A program made the position numbers and the translations under genes. Under the pieces are notes generated by a model. The model was not told the DNA's origin. It searched no databases and saw only the letters and a list, made by a program, of their open reading frames with translations. Shown piece after piece: positions 54,762-63,943 of a stretch of 64,000 nt of DNA; the first letter of the stretch is position 1, and each line of letters begins with the position of its first letter. Source of the stretch: an uncultured Chthonomonas sp. (GTDB lineage: Bacteria; Armatimonadota; Chthonomonadetes; Chthonomonadales; CAJBBX01); contig CAJBBX010000135.1 in the NCBI GenBank assembly GCA_903951425.1, forward strand, positions 48,836 to 112,835, written 5' to 3'.

Positions 54762-57700
54762 TTAAGCCGCCGGTTCCGGAGAGGCGGCGCTGGGGCCGCC
54801 CTCCTGCTGCGCCAGGTACTTCTCGCGCTCGCCCTGCTTGAGGGTGCGCCAGATCAGGAACTGCTTCCTCAGCGTGTTCAAGAAGCGGCGGTTGACGCGC
54901 TTCCAGTTCGAGATATCGCCGCTTTCGCGGTGGATCGTCACGCTGATGTCGAACACGTCCGCCATGTCCGTAGGCTTCGTTTCGATGGCCACGCGCTGGC
55001 TCACTCCCAGGTCGAAGGGCGCCAGCCATGTCATGCAGCGAATGCTGTACATGATGCCCATCGCAGGCGGTTCGACGCTACCCGGCGCCTGTGGCACGGG
55101 CACGGGCGACTCGTCAGCTTCGACGTTCTGCGTGACGAAGTCACCGATGCTGTACTCCTCGTAGGCCGAGAACCACTCCTGGAGGAAGCCGTTGAGGCCG
55201 CTGGCCTGCTCGCCGGTAACGGAGAACGGAAGCGGAATAGTCCAGTCGTCGCCGTCAGGATCCGGAACGCGCCACGTGCGGTCGATGGCGGGCGTCGCCA
55301 CCTCAGCCGCCTTGCGCGCCGGATAGAGCGTCGATAGGAGGACCACGCCGACGACGATCAGTGTCGTCATGACCGCGGAGACAGACGAGAAGTTCAGGTA
55401 GAGGCCCTCGAAGGCGCCCGTCCAGACCAGGATCTTGGTGGCCAGTTGGCCCACGAGATATCCGGCAACGGAGCCGAGGATGGCGTAGACCATGGCCTCG
55501 GCGATGAACAGCATGGCGATATGCGACGGCGCCAGACCGATCGACGAGAAGATATGGATCTCACGCACTCGCTCGAAGACCGAGCCGAGCATCGTGTTTA
55601 GAACGATCAGGGCCGCGATGAGAACCGGGAAGAAGACCAGTTCCAGCCCCTTGCTCGAGGTGGCCGCGATAGACGAGTAGCGCACGATGGTCGGCTTGCT
55701 GCCTGCTTCCTTGGGGACGCGCCCCGCGTAGAGGTTCAGGCCAAGGCGATGCATCAGCGGACCGAGCTTCTTGGAGACGCGGTCAGCATCGCCGAAGTCG
55801 ATGGCGATGGACCGTAGCTCGGCGCCCAGGTTCGTCGCCGTCTGGTAGGGCACCAGGAAGATCGCATCGGGCTCCAGGTGCGTGTACTCGCGGAAGCCGG
55901 TTTCGCCGCCGGACTTGCCCTGCCGCGACATCTTCTGCATCAGGATGAAGTCGACGGGGGTCAGCGGCTCGCTGTCGAGGTCGACGAGCTTCTTGAACTT
56001 CTGGATGTCGTAGATGCCGACGACCTGATAGTCGACGCCCGCATAGGAGACGGTCGCTTTGCCCACGTCCTGCGGGTCGATGCGTAGCGCGGCGGCTATC
56101 ACGTCCGGGAGGATCACCGTGTAGACATCATCGGGCCCGAACCAGCGCCCGGCGATGAGGGCATCCTGCGGCCGCGTGACCATCGACTCCTGCGGCGTGA
56201 GGCCGACCAGCGCCTTGGCATCGAACTGGGCGTCGCCGCGCTTTACAGTGAGGAATGACTGCTCGCCCAGTTGCGTGCCGAAGAACCAGGAGCGCGGGGC
56301 TACGGAGTGGTTGGCCCCGTACTCATCGGCCAACAGGCGGTAGGCGGGCTCCTGCAACTGGTCCCACATGGCGGTCCGGATCATCAGGCCGTTGTAACGG
56401 GGAACGCCCGGCGCCGGAACCTGGTTGAACCGCATGGTCTGCACCACCGACGTGAACGACAAGACCGTAAAGGTCAGCAGGACGAGCGTGATGCAGGTCA
56501 GCACGGTGCGGGCCTTGCGGCGGCGCATGTTGGAGATGCCCAGGTTGAAGGCCGCCATGGCGACCGACACGCGACCGATGTCCGCCTTGTGGACGCCGGA
56601 CACCTGCTGGTTCATCTGCTTCAACTGCTCCTCGAACTTGCCGGTGATGAGCGCGATGACGATACACGAGAGCGCCAGCATCACGAACGCAAGGAGCACG
56701 ATGACCGGGTTCATGGTGATATCGAACGCCGGGTGTACCTGACTAAAGACCCAGAAGATCACCAAGAAGATGAGAGCCGCAAAGCCCAACTGGCGCTTCA
56801 GGTCATAGCTGCCGAAGACGAGCCGCTCCATGAAGTAGGCAAACGGGATCAGCAGGGCCAGATAGAAGAGGACGCCCTGGACTACGTCGATGGCCGTGCG
56901 CTGCACGTCAGGATAGGCTCGCGACGTGAAGCCCCACGCCGCGCGGCTTTCGGCGTCGAACCGTTCCCAGTTCCTGTCGGCCCTAGCCTTCTCAGCTTCA
57001 TCGATGGACGACTTAGCCATGGCGTGAAGGTCGTTGATGCCCTCATTGATGATGCGGTACTTGGCCAGGCGGCGAATGCGGAAGTCGTTCAGCGTCCACA
57101 TGTCCTTCGCCACGTGGAGCGCCGAATGGTAGATGGCGCCGCCGCGGGCGATCTCACGCTTGGGGTCATAGTTGTCCAGTGTGACCTTGCCCCGCATATC
57201 GGCGTCCTGGGCCTCATTGGGATCGCCGCCAACCAGGTAGCCTCGGCCCTCGGGTTGCTCTTTGTCCGGGTTGATGAGCAACAGCCGCGTGGCGCCGGGA
57301 CCGGCTCCCATAAGGATCTTCAGCCGCGCGCCGGGTTGCGAGAAGATGACCGCCATGTCCTCGACGTAGGAGCCCACAAGACCCGGATCCTGCGGGTCCA
57401 TGGCGAAGCCGAACATCCGCGGCTCACCGTTGCTGTCGCCATCGAGCACGTCCAGTGTAGCCAGTGCGCGAAGCGACTGCTGGTCCACCAGGTCATAGAC
57501 CGAGGTGGCGACGCACCGGAAAAGGATGACCGAGACTTCCTTCTGGGCCGTGGTGACCATAACATCGAGCGGCATGAACTTGGCGCCGGTGACGCCCAGG
57601 TCGGGCGCATAGTCGATGTCGCCTCGGCGCGGGTTCGGGATCATCTGGCCGGTAGGCTTGCCGGTTGCGGCATCCAGCTCGGGCGAGGTGTCACGCGTAT

Positions 57701-59702
57701 CGAGGTGGTACGCGGCCACGCGGGTTACAGCGTTGCCGCCGTAGGCTGTGAGCGGCGCGACGCCGCGGAACTCGAAGACGTTCTTCTCCTTCGACTTCTC
57801 GTCGGCGTAGACGGCCTGGATCATGTTGCCCCGGACGCCCATGTAGCTCTTGGTCCGGTTGCGGATGACGGCGAGTGAGTTCGCCAGGGCCGGGTCGGCG
57901 TAGGCGATGAAGGTCTTCTTCGGGTTGTAAAGCGTGACGCGGCCACGGACGGTTGCGAAGCCGCCCTGCAGTGCCATTCGAGACCACTTGGCGGGCTCGG
58001 TGATGGGCATACGCTGGGCGTTCACGTCGCCTGGCTCGTTGGTGTCGGTCAGGATGTGATAGAACTGGCAGGCCAGCAACCGGGTCTGGAACGCCAGATT
58101 GGCGACGTTCACGCGATCGGCGGTGTCGAACGGCGTATCGACCAGTGCGCGGGCATCGTCGATGCTGGCAAACGTGACACCCAGGCCCTGGGCCATGGTG
58201 ATCACTTCGGAGTCGAACGCGGGCTTGCCGGGTATGTGGTTACGCCAATTCTTGCCGTCGACCGGGTTCACGCCGTCAGCGAAGGCCTTCTTCGGGTCGA
58301 AGCCAAGCGCGTTGCCGATCTTCTCGGCGTTTTCACGGCAGACGCGGGCGATGTCCGAGAACCGGCCCTGGATGTCCTCGCGGACATCGTAGAACCAGCT
58401 CTTGTAGAAGATGCCCACGCCCCTGCTCTGGCTACTCAGGTCAAGCCCGGCCCACAGGTAGATGCTGTCGCGCTTGCGCAAGGCCTGATCACGCGGCTGA
58501 ACATAGAAGAGCACGTTCAGGACCACCGCGCATACCACGAACACAGCCAGAACCCAGGAGCCGGCGTTCATGCGCTTGCCGCCGGGCGTGACCGCCATGA
58601 CCCGCGTGGCCAGCCAGATCAGAAGCAAGACTGCTATGCCGCCCAGCCAGAGGGCCGTGCGAGTGGCGTTCTCTTTGGCGACAGCTACCTCGGCCATGCT
58701 GGGCTGCACCCAGCCGTCGATATGCGCGTTGAGGAACTCGCGGACGCCCTGCAGGGCCTGGAAGTGCGCGCTGGTGGCCACGAAGTAGATGGATCGCTTG
58801 GGCGGGTTGGCCTTGTAGAGGCGCGCCAGTTCCAGCATGCTCGCCAGGCCGCAGGCCGACTCGGCGCCGGGCGCCAGGGCGGGGACCACCGAAATCGAAT
58901 CGTAGTAGGACTGCAGGACGACGACCTGGTCCTTCATCTTCGGATCGGTCCCTTCGATGGACCCGAAGAACCACTTGGCCTTGCGCGACTCCCACGGCAT
59001 ATCGCACTTCACCGTGCAGGTGGGAGGCTGGGCGCCGGCGGTGCTCACCAGAAGCGGCGCGACGTCAGCCCTGCTCACCCAGAACCGGGGGATGTTAATA
59101 GGAATCGAGATGAATTTCGCTTCAGCCTCGCCCCGCATGGTGGTTTCGGGAGCGATGAAGATCACGGCTCGGGCGCCCAAGCGGGTGGCATTGAGCCACT
59201 CGGCCCGGCTGTTGAAGTCAGCCAGAACGATGTTGCCTTCGACATCCTTGCCGTTGAAGTTGCTGATCTTGCCGTCGCCGACGTAGACGAGCTTGCCGGT
59301 GAGGCCTTTGGTAGGCAGTTCGGACGTGCGTACGAGGTTCGGCCAGAGCGCGAACAGGGGCTTCGTCACTCCGTTCACGGTGATGCTCGCGCCCTTGTCG
59401 ATAGGCACGGTGACATCATACGAGCCGGAGCGCACTTTGTCGGTACCAAATATGTCGCCGAACTGCTGCTCGACGTAGTCGGCGGCCTGAGCATCGCCGG
59501 GATAGCCGGCCACGCGCGACCCGAAACCGGCCAGCGTGGTGACTGTCTCGGTCAGGTTCTTGGTGCTGATCTGAGCCGTTAGCTTGCGGTACTGGTCCGA
59601 TGCGTCCGCGGCGAGAGCCCTTGGCCCGACCACCACCGAACTCAGAACGAGGACCGAGACAAAGGCGTGCAGTCCCACGGTCGGAATCCGGGTCATTCTC
59701 AT
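54762..59702 (-). CDS. Fusion of degenerate M28-peptidase-like domain and FtsX/MacB-type permease
   Basis: The 1,646-residue protein starts with a signal peptide (MRMTRIPTVGLHAFVSVLVL). Residues ~35-330 look like an M28 aminopeptidase with a PA insert. The metal motifs are altered: QSYYDS instead of HYDS, GAESACG instead of GAdDdaSG, SAH instead of the GEE region. Two helices (~350-402), a large extracytoplasmic part, three helices, then an FtsX permease follow. The permease has RTVLTCITLVLLTF, a MacB-like periplasmic domain and NTMLGSVFERVREIHIFSSIGLA. A ~180-residue soluble tail ends it. The start is ATG 59702 with AAAGGA. The ORF track wrongly extends 182 codons upstream. It is the first gene of the operon. 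Confidence 0.85.
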   Translation of the reverse strand: MRMTRIPTVGLHAFVSVLVLSSVVVGPRALAADASDQYRKLTAQISTKNLTETVTTLAGFGSRVAGYPGDAQAADYVEQQFGDIFGTDKVRSGSYDVTVPIDKGASITVNGVTKPLFALWPNLVRTSELPTKGLTGKLVYVGDGKISNFNGKDVEGNIVLADFNSRAEWLNATRLGARAVIFIAPETTMRGEAEAKFISIPINIPRFWVSRADVAPLLVSTAGAQPPTCTVKCDMPWESRKAKWFFGSIEGTDPKMKDQVVVLQSYYDSISVVPALAPGAESACGLASMLELARLYKANPPKRSIYFVATSAHFQALQGVREFLNAHIDGWVQPSMAEVAVAKENATRTALWLGGIAVLLLIWLATRVMAVTPGGKRMNAGSWVLAVFVVCAVVLNVLFYVQPRDQALRKRDSIYLWAGLDLSSQSRGVGIFYKSWFYDVREDIQGRFSDIARVCRENAEKIGNALGFDPKKAFADGVNPVDGKNWRNHIPGKPAFDSEVITMAQGLGVTFASIDDARALVDTPFDTADRVNVANLAFQTRLLACQFYHILTDTNEPGDVNAQRMPITEPAKWSRMALQGGFATVRGRVTLYNPKKTFIAYADPALANSLAVIRNRTKSYMGVRGNMIQAVYADEKSKEKNVFEFRGVAPLTAYGGNAVTRVAAYHLDTRDTSPELDAATGKPTGQMIPNPRRGDIDYAPDLGVTGAKFMPLDVMVTTAQKEVSVILFRCVATSVYDLVDQQSLRALATLDVLDGDSNGEPRMFGFAMDPQDPGLVGSYVEDMAVIFSQPGARLKILMGAGPGATRLLLINPDKEQPEGRGYLVGGDPNEAQDADMRGKVTLDNYDPKREIARGGAIYHSALHVAKDMWTLNDFRIRRLAKYRIINEGINDLHAMAKSSIDEAEKARADRNWERFDAESRAAWGFTSRAYPDVQRTAIDVVQGVLFYLALLIPFAYFMERLVFGSYDLKRQLGFAALIFLVIFWVFSQVHPAFDITMNPVIVLLAFVMLALSCIVIALITGKFEEQLKQMNQQVSGVHKADIGRVSVAMAAFNLGISNMRRRKARTVLTCITLVLLTFTVLSFTSVVQTMRFNQVPAPGVPRYNGLMIRTAMWDQLQEPAYRLLADEYGANHSVAPRSWFFGTQLGEQSFLTVKRGDAQFDAKALVGLTPQESMVTRPQDALIAGRWFGPDDVYTVILPDVIAAALRIDPQDVGKATVSYAGVDYQVVGIYDIQKFKKLVDLDSEPLTPVDFILMQKMSRQGKSGGETGFREYTHLEPDAIFLVPYQTATNLGAELRSIAIDFGDADRVSKKLGPLMHRLGLNLYAGRVPKEAGSKPTIVRYSSIAATSSKGLELVFFPVLIAALIVLNTMLGSVFERVREIHIFSSIGLAPSHIAMLFIAEAMVYAILGSVAGYLVGQLATKILVWTGAFEGLYLNFSSVSAVMTTLIVVGVVLLSTLYPARKAAEVATPAIDRTWRVPDPDGDDWTIPLPFSVTGEQASGLNGFLQEWFSAYEEYSIGDFVTQNVEADESPVPVPQAPGSVEPPAMGIMYSIRCMTWLAPFDLGVSQRVAIETKPTDMADVFDISVTIHRESGDISNWKRVNRRFLNTLRKQFLIWRTLKQGEREKYLAQQEGGPSAASPEPAA

Positions 59703-60036
59703 CCGCGCTATCCTTTCCGCAAGCGGCCTCCCGACAACTATGCCGGAGGCGCCCGTAGTGGTTGGGGGGGCTACGAGTGGTCGGGTTATCATAACACACC
59801 GTCCGTCAAAAGGCAACAACCGCCCGCCGATTCCCGAGTAGGTCGAGGGCGCCGGAGAGCCGAGGCCCGTGGCTATTCTGTCACACAGGCGCTTCGCCGA
59901 CGTTCCGGAGGGTGTTGCGAGGTGAGCTGAGCGATGAACCGGGCACAAACGAGGCGGCGCGGGGTACGCTATTGCGCACTCGGCGTCATGCACCAGCGCT
60001 GCCGGGCATGCCTCGCACGGGAGCAGTCTCGCGCCT
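59703..60036. other. 334-bp divergent intergenic control region
   Basis: This is the only gap over 300 bp. It contains the minus-strand promoter for the giant permease operon and must contain the promoter of the plus-strand DUF6754 operon, for which TATTCT near 59875 is a weak candidate. The ORF track shows only short or extended reading frames here. I see no tRNA, repeat array or conserved small gene. Confidence 0.6.
59788..59816 (-). promoter_or_regulatory. Promoter for the giant permease/OPT/ABC operon
   Basis: On the minus strand TTGCCT and TATGAT are separated by 17 bp. The predicted start near 59781 leaves a ~79-nt leader before the ATG at 59702. Confidence 0.65.
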
Positions 60037-60519
60037 ATGTCTGCCCAGGGAAATGATGATGGTCCGGACCGTGGCCCGGCGTCCGACACCGATGAGGCGA
60101 TCCTCCTCCAGTGGACGGTGCATCTGTGGCGACAGGCGCCCGCGCGCGGCCTCGCCGTGGCCGCCGTCGCGGCCCTCGCCGCCGCCATGGGCTGGTGGAG
60201 CTTCCAATCTCCCCTGTTCGTCCTACTCGGACCGGTCTTGGTATGCACGGCGACCGCGGAGTTCCTGTTCCCTGCGCACTACCGCCTTACCGCCAGGCAC
60301 GCTTTTGCAGCCTACGGCGCCGCACGGTTGGAGATCGAGTGGGATCGGGTGAACCGGGTCCTCATCTCGGAGGAGTGCGTCAGGCTATCGCCATTCGGGC
60401 GGCCAAACCGGCTGGAGGCGTTCCGCGGCGTGCAGCTTCGCTTCTGTGATGCCGAGACGCGGAGGGCCGCCATGGCCATAGTGCGGGAGCGCGCCAGAGG
60501 GCTTCAGGACCATGCCTAG
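60037..60519 (+). CDS. Membrane protein with PH-like domain
   Basis: The 160-residue protein has an acidic N-terminus, two adjacent membrane helices (about 40-56 and 58-76) and a C-terminal ~80-residue domain (YRLTARHAFAAYGAARLEIEWDRVNRVL, then LSPFGRPNRLEAFRGVQLRF). This layout resembles bacterial PH-like (bPH2/YdbT) proteins, in which two helices precede a pleckstrin-like fold. The function is unknown. It is the first gene of the plus-strand operon and overlaps the next by 8 bp. The ribosome-binding site is poor (GGGAG at 13 nt). Confidence 0.65.
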   Translation: MSAQGNDDGPDRGPASDTDEAILLQWTVHLWRQAPARGLAVAAVAALAAAMGWWSFQSPLFVLLGPVLVCTATAEFLFPAHYRLTARHAFAAYGAARLEIEWDRVNRVLISEECVRLSPFGRPNRLEAFRGVQLRFCDAETRRAAMAIVRERARGLQDHA

Positions 60520-60823
60520 CTGGGAAGAGCCCATCAGCAACGACGAGCGCGACCGCGTGCTGGACAAGATTGCGAGCCAGGTCGTGGGACGGGGCCTCGA
60601 GACCCCTGCCATCCTGTTCCTTGAGATGCACAAGCCGTTGACCTTCATGGCCAGCCAGGGCCTAGTGGTGACGTCGCCGCTCCTGGCCCCGCTGATCGGC
60701 TTTGAGCGGGTTCACACCGTATCGCGCTTGCTTGAGGACCGCAGCAATGTCGAGCGCCTCATACGCCGGATCGAGGACCTAACCATGCAGAAGAGGACGC
60801 CTGTTGAAGGAGAGACACCTTGA
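60512..60823 (+). CDS. Small conserved-looking protein of unknown function
   Basis: The 103-residue product is mostly helical. A moderately hydrophobic central segment (LETPAILFLEMHKPLTFMAS) is followed by PLLAPLIGFERVHTVSRLLEDRSNVERLIRRIEDL. It has no signal peptide and no full membrane helix. I do not recognise a named family. It overlaps both neighbours (8 bp and 4 bp), so it is clearly part of the operon and probably binds one of the membrane partners. Confidence 0.65.
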   Translation: MPSWEEPISNDERDRVLDKIASQVVGRGLETPAILFLEMHKPLTFMASQGLVVTSPLLAPLIGFERVHTVSRLLEDRSNVERLIRRIEDLTMQKRTPVEGETP

Positions 60824-61602
60824 CCCACGCCAGCGACAAGTGGGAGGCCGCGTTCCTCGTGGCCCTGTGGAGCATCATCGTGCTCGTCACGGTCATCACG
60901 GCCCAGCGAGGCAGGAAGTACTTCATCCGCCGGATCCCGGGCCTGAACGCCATTGACGAGGCTGTGGGCCGCGCCACCGAGATGGGCCGCCCGATCCTGA
61001 TGGTGCCGGGCCTCAGCGGCCTGGGCGTCGTGGGCCTGCAGGCCCTGACGATCTTCAGCTACATCATCAAGACGGCTGCCAAGTTCGGCAACCGGATCAT
61101 GATGCCCGTAGCCGACCCGGCGCTCTACACCGTTGCCGAAGAGGTCGTGCGGGAGTCCTACGCTTCCGCGGGCCGCCCGGAGGACTTCGACCCGACCTCA
61201 GTCTACTTCCTGTCCGACAGGCAGTTCGCGTTCGCTTCCGGCGTGGCGGGAACGATCCACCGCGAGAAGGTTGCGGCTAGTTTCCTCTTCGGCGACTTCT
61301 TCGCGGAGTCCCTGATCTTCGCTGAATCCGGGCAGCAGGTCGGCGCGATCCAGGTGGCTGGCACAGTGCAGACCACGCAGCTACCCTTCTTCATCGCCAG
61401 CTGCGACTACACTATTATTGGCGACGAGTACTACGCAGCCTCCGCTTACATATCCCGGGAGCCGACCCTGCTCGGCAGCCTCGTGGGCCAGGATATCTGC
61501 AAGGGCATGATGCTGCTCATCGTAGTGCTCGGAACGCTGGCGCTGTCCATTAAGCCCCTGGGCGAGAAGTTCTTCTTCGTCCAGTGGTTCACGATTAAGT
61601 AG
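60820..61602 (+). CDS. DUF6754-like membrane protein
   Basis: The 260-residue protein has an N-terminal helix (about 10-28), a central domain with the segments GRPILMVPGLSGLGVVGLQA, PVADPALYTVAEEVVRESY and GDFFAESLIFAESGQQVGAIQVAGT, and a C-terminal helix (about 229-245). The pattern fits what I remember of DUF6754 proteins, which have no known function. The start is TTG 60820, 8 nt after AAGGAGA, and it overlaps the previous stop (TTGA). It is followed 15 bp later by another membrane protein gene. Confidence 0.7.
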   Translation: MTHASDKWEAAFLVALWSIIVLVTVITAQRGRKYFIRRIPGLNAIDEAVGRATEMGRPILMVPGLSGLGVVGLQALTIFSYIIKTAAKFGNRIMMPVADPALYTVAEEVVRESYASAGRPEDFDPTSVYFLSDRQFAFASGVAGTIHREKVAASFLFGDFFAESLIFAESGQQVGAIQVAGTVQTTQLPFFIASCDYTIIGDEYYAASAYISREPTLLGSLVGQDICKGMMLLIVVLGTLALSIKPLGEKFFFVQWFTIK

Positions 61603-61617
61603 GAGGCGCGGGCAACA

Positions 61618-62430
61618 ATGAACCCTATTCAGTCGTTCCTGAGCCGCGCATTCCCTGCGCTGCACGGCGGCGCGCTGGCCGGTGCGGTGGCCGGCTGCGT
61701 CGTGGCGTGCGTCATCGCCGTGGTCATCCTGCAGGCGCTGCCGGGCAAGGCGCGCAAGGCGGTGATCGCGGCCGTGACATTCGTCGCGGGCCTCTTCTAT
61801 GCGCTGGAGTTCTTCCTCCCGGCGAACGCGCAGGACGAGAACATCCTGACCTTCGCGGTTCCCACGGTCGGCAACGTCACTAATGTGCTGGGCGGCATGA
61901 CGCTTGGCCTCGGAGTGCTGAGCCTGATCCGTATCCATGGCTCCAACGTGGTTAAAGTGAAGTCGGGCTGGGAGAACAGCATGCTGCTGCTGGTCTCCAT
62001 GGTCGTGATGGCCGTGGCGGGCATCTGGTATGGGCAGACGCTCTTCTACCGATCGCTCTTCCGTGACGTGCTCAACAGCTTCGACGCAGCCATGTTCGCA
62101 GTGCTGGCCTTTTTCATCGTGTCGGCCGCCTACCGGGCGTTCCGCATTAAGTCGGCGGAGGCGACGCTGCTGATGGTTGCAGCCCTGGTCGTGATGCTGG
62201 GGCAGATTCCGATCGGCCAGTACCTAACGCACTGGCTACCCGTGAAGGGCTCCTACCTGTCGCTGTTGCGGCTCGACAACATCAGTAACTGGCTACTCTC
62301 CACGGTGAACGCGCCGGCCCAGCGAGCCATCGGCTTCGGCCTCGGCATCGGTGGACTGGCCATCGCGCTGCGCATCTGGCTCTCGCTGGAGCGCGGGGCC
62401 TACTTTGAGGCGAAGGCGGACGAGTCATGA
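61618..62430 (+). CDS. Polytopic membrane protein of unknown function
   Basis: The 270-residue protein has about six or seven membrane helices, with a first pair near 18-40 and 48-68 and the last near 238-258. The conserved-looking loop FLPANAQDENILTFAVPTVGNVTNVLGGM lies between helices 2 and 3. No family name can be given. It overlaps the next gene by 4 bp (ATGA). Its position in a DUF6754 operon suggests it forms a complex with the neighbouring membrane proteins. Confidence 0.7.
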   Translation: MNPIQSFLSRAFPALHGGALAGAVAGCVVACVIAVVILQALPGKARKAVIAAVTFVAGLFYALEFFLPANAQDENILTFAVPTVGNVTNVLGGMTLGLGVLSLIRIHGSNVVKVKSGWENSMLLLVSMVVMAVAGIWYGQTLFYRSLFRDVLNSFDAAMFAVLAFFIVSAAYRAFRIKSAEATLLMVAALVVMLGQIPIGQYLTHWLPVKGSYLSLLRLDNISNWLLSTVNAPAQRAIGFGLGIGGLAIALRIWLSLERGAYFEAKADES

Positions 62431-63263
62431 GCAACGCAGGGCACCCACTCACCCGCATCAACCGGCACTGGCTCTACGGAGCGCTCCTGGCCATCGTCGT
62501 GATCGGCCTCATCGTGCCCATCCCGCTTCCGCTTGCCGTCTCACCCGAGGCCACACGGTTCTACGACGCCATCGAGAACGCGCCGAAGGACAAGCTCGTC
62601 CTCGTCTCCACGCTCTGGAGCGCCAGCACGCAGGGCGAAAACCGACCACAGACGCAGGTCGTGCTAAAGCACCTGATGAAGCGCCGTATTCGCTTCGCCC
62701 TGATCGCGTTCGGCGACGCCCAATCGACCACGCTGGCGCAGGAGCTCGCTGAGGAGCAGGCCAGGATCTACAAGTACGAGTACGGCAAGGACTGGATCAA
62801 CCTCGGGTTCCGGCAGGACATCGCGGGAACACTCAAGGGCATGGTGCGTGACATCAATGAGACGCTCAAGACCGACTCAGTGAACCGCCGCCCGCTGGCA
62901 AGCTACCCGGTGATGGCCGGCGTGCGGAACGTCGATGACCTCAGCGTGATCGCCGAGTTCTCCGCATCCGGCAACTATAAGTCATGGGTCGGCCTCGTCG
63001 TCGGTTCCACCGATGCAGCGTTCTGCTACGCGCCCACTTCCGTCATGGCGCCCGAGCTTTACACCTACCTCGACTCGGGACAAATCCGTGGGATGCTGTT
63101 CGGCATCAAGGGCGCGGCCGAGTACGAGCAGCTGCTGGGTGAGAAGGGCTTCACCACACGGGCCATCACGCCTGTATCGCTGGCGCTGGTGCTGCTGTTC
63201 GTCCTGATCGGCCTGGGCAACTACGGCATGTACGCGACCAAGAAGATGGAGGGCAACTCCTGA
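62427..63263 (+). CDS. Membrane-anchored protein with extracytoplasmic Rossmann-like domain
   Basis: The 278-residue protein has one helix at each end (about 16-36 and 251-271) around a ~210-residue domain with alternating strands and helices (DKLVLVSTLWSASTQGE, RIRFALIAFGDAQSTTLAQ, KSWVGLVVGSTDAAFCYA, QIRGMLFGIKGAAEYEQLL). The fold looks Rossmann-like, but no nucleotide-binding loop is visible. The function is unknown. It overlaps the upstream gene by 4 bp and the following gene by 1 bp (TGATG). Confidence 0.68.
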   Translation: MSNAGHPLTRINRHWLYGALLAIVVIGLIVPIPLPLAVSPEATRFYDAIENAPKDKLVLVSTLWSASTQGENRPQTQVVLKHLMKRRIRFALIAFGDAQSTTLAQELAEEQARIYKYEYGKDWINLGFRQDIAGTLKGMVRDINETLKTDSVNRRPLASYPVMAGVRNVDDLSVIAEFSASGNYKSWVGLVVGSTDAAFCYAPTSVMAPELYTYLDSGQIRGMLFGIKGAAEYEQLLGEKGFTTRAITPVSLALVLLFVLIGLGNYGMYATKKMEGNS

Positions 63264-63931
63264 TGCCTACCGCATCCACCTGGTCGCACCCCATCGGCGT
63301 CTGGTTCGGCGCCATCGGGACGCTGGCCCTCTTCTCACTGATCTATCGGGAGAACCGCGTCTACCGGCTCTTCGAGCATATCTTCATCGGGCTGGCGGCC
63401 GGCTACCTGATCAAGACCACCTGGACCGAGGTGCTGGGTCCCATGTGGTTCACGCCGCTCTTCCGCGACGGCCAGTGGCCCTGGGCGCTCGTGGCGGGGT
63501 TCGGGCTGCTCTTCTACACCATCTTCTCGAAGAAGCATAGCTGGATGAGCCGCATCGCCATCGGCACCCTGATGGGCTTCGCCGCAGGTCAGGCGTTCCA
63601 GACGACGGCATCGGACTACATCCCCCAGATACGCAAGTCGTTCAAGCCGCTCTACGTCACGCCGGACATGATCCCTGACGGCTCCGGCCTGACGACGCTG
63701 GGCATCGGGCTGAACAACCTGCTGTTCGTCTTCATCATGGTCACCGTCCTCACCTACTTCTTCTTCTCCTTCGAGCAGAAGAACAAGGTCATCGCCGCGT
63801 CGGCCCGGACCGGTCGGCTGATGCTCATGTTTGCATTCGGGGCCATCTTCGGCTCGACGGTCATGGCGCGCATGGCCCTGCTCATCGACCGCGTCTGGTT
63901 CCTGATGCACAACTGGCTGCACCTGCAGTAA
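63263..63931 (+). CDS. Polytopic membrane protein of unknown function
   Basis: The 222-residue protein has about five or six membrane helices (first near 12-27, last near 187-206). The first loop reads LIYRENRVYRLFEHIFIGLAAGYL, a pattern I associate with partners of DUF6754 proteins but cannot name. Its ATG overlaps the previous stop by one base. A further signal-peptide gene starts 12 bp downstream, so the operon continues. Confidence 0.68.
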   Translation: MPTASTWSHPIGVWFGAIGTLALFSLIYRENRVYRLFEHIFIGLAAGYLIKTTWTEVLGPMWFTPLFRDGQWPWALVAGFGLLFYTIFSKKHSWMSRIAIGTLMGFAAGQAFQTTASDYIPQIRKSFKPLYVTPDMIPDGSGLTTLGIGLNNLLFVFIMVTVLTYFFFSFEQKNKVIAASARTGRLMLMFAFGAIFGSTVMARMALLIDRVWFLMHNWLHLQ

Positions 63932-63943
63932 AGGGTGACCTCC

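Noticed and set aside
59703-60248. 182-codon N-terminal extension of the giant permease in the ORF track
   Set aside because: It crosses the promoter, overlaps the divergent PH-like gene and destroys the signal peptide start at 59702.
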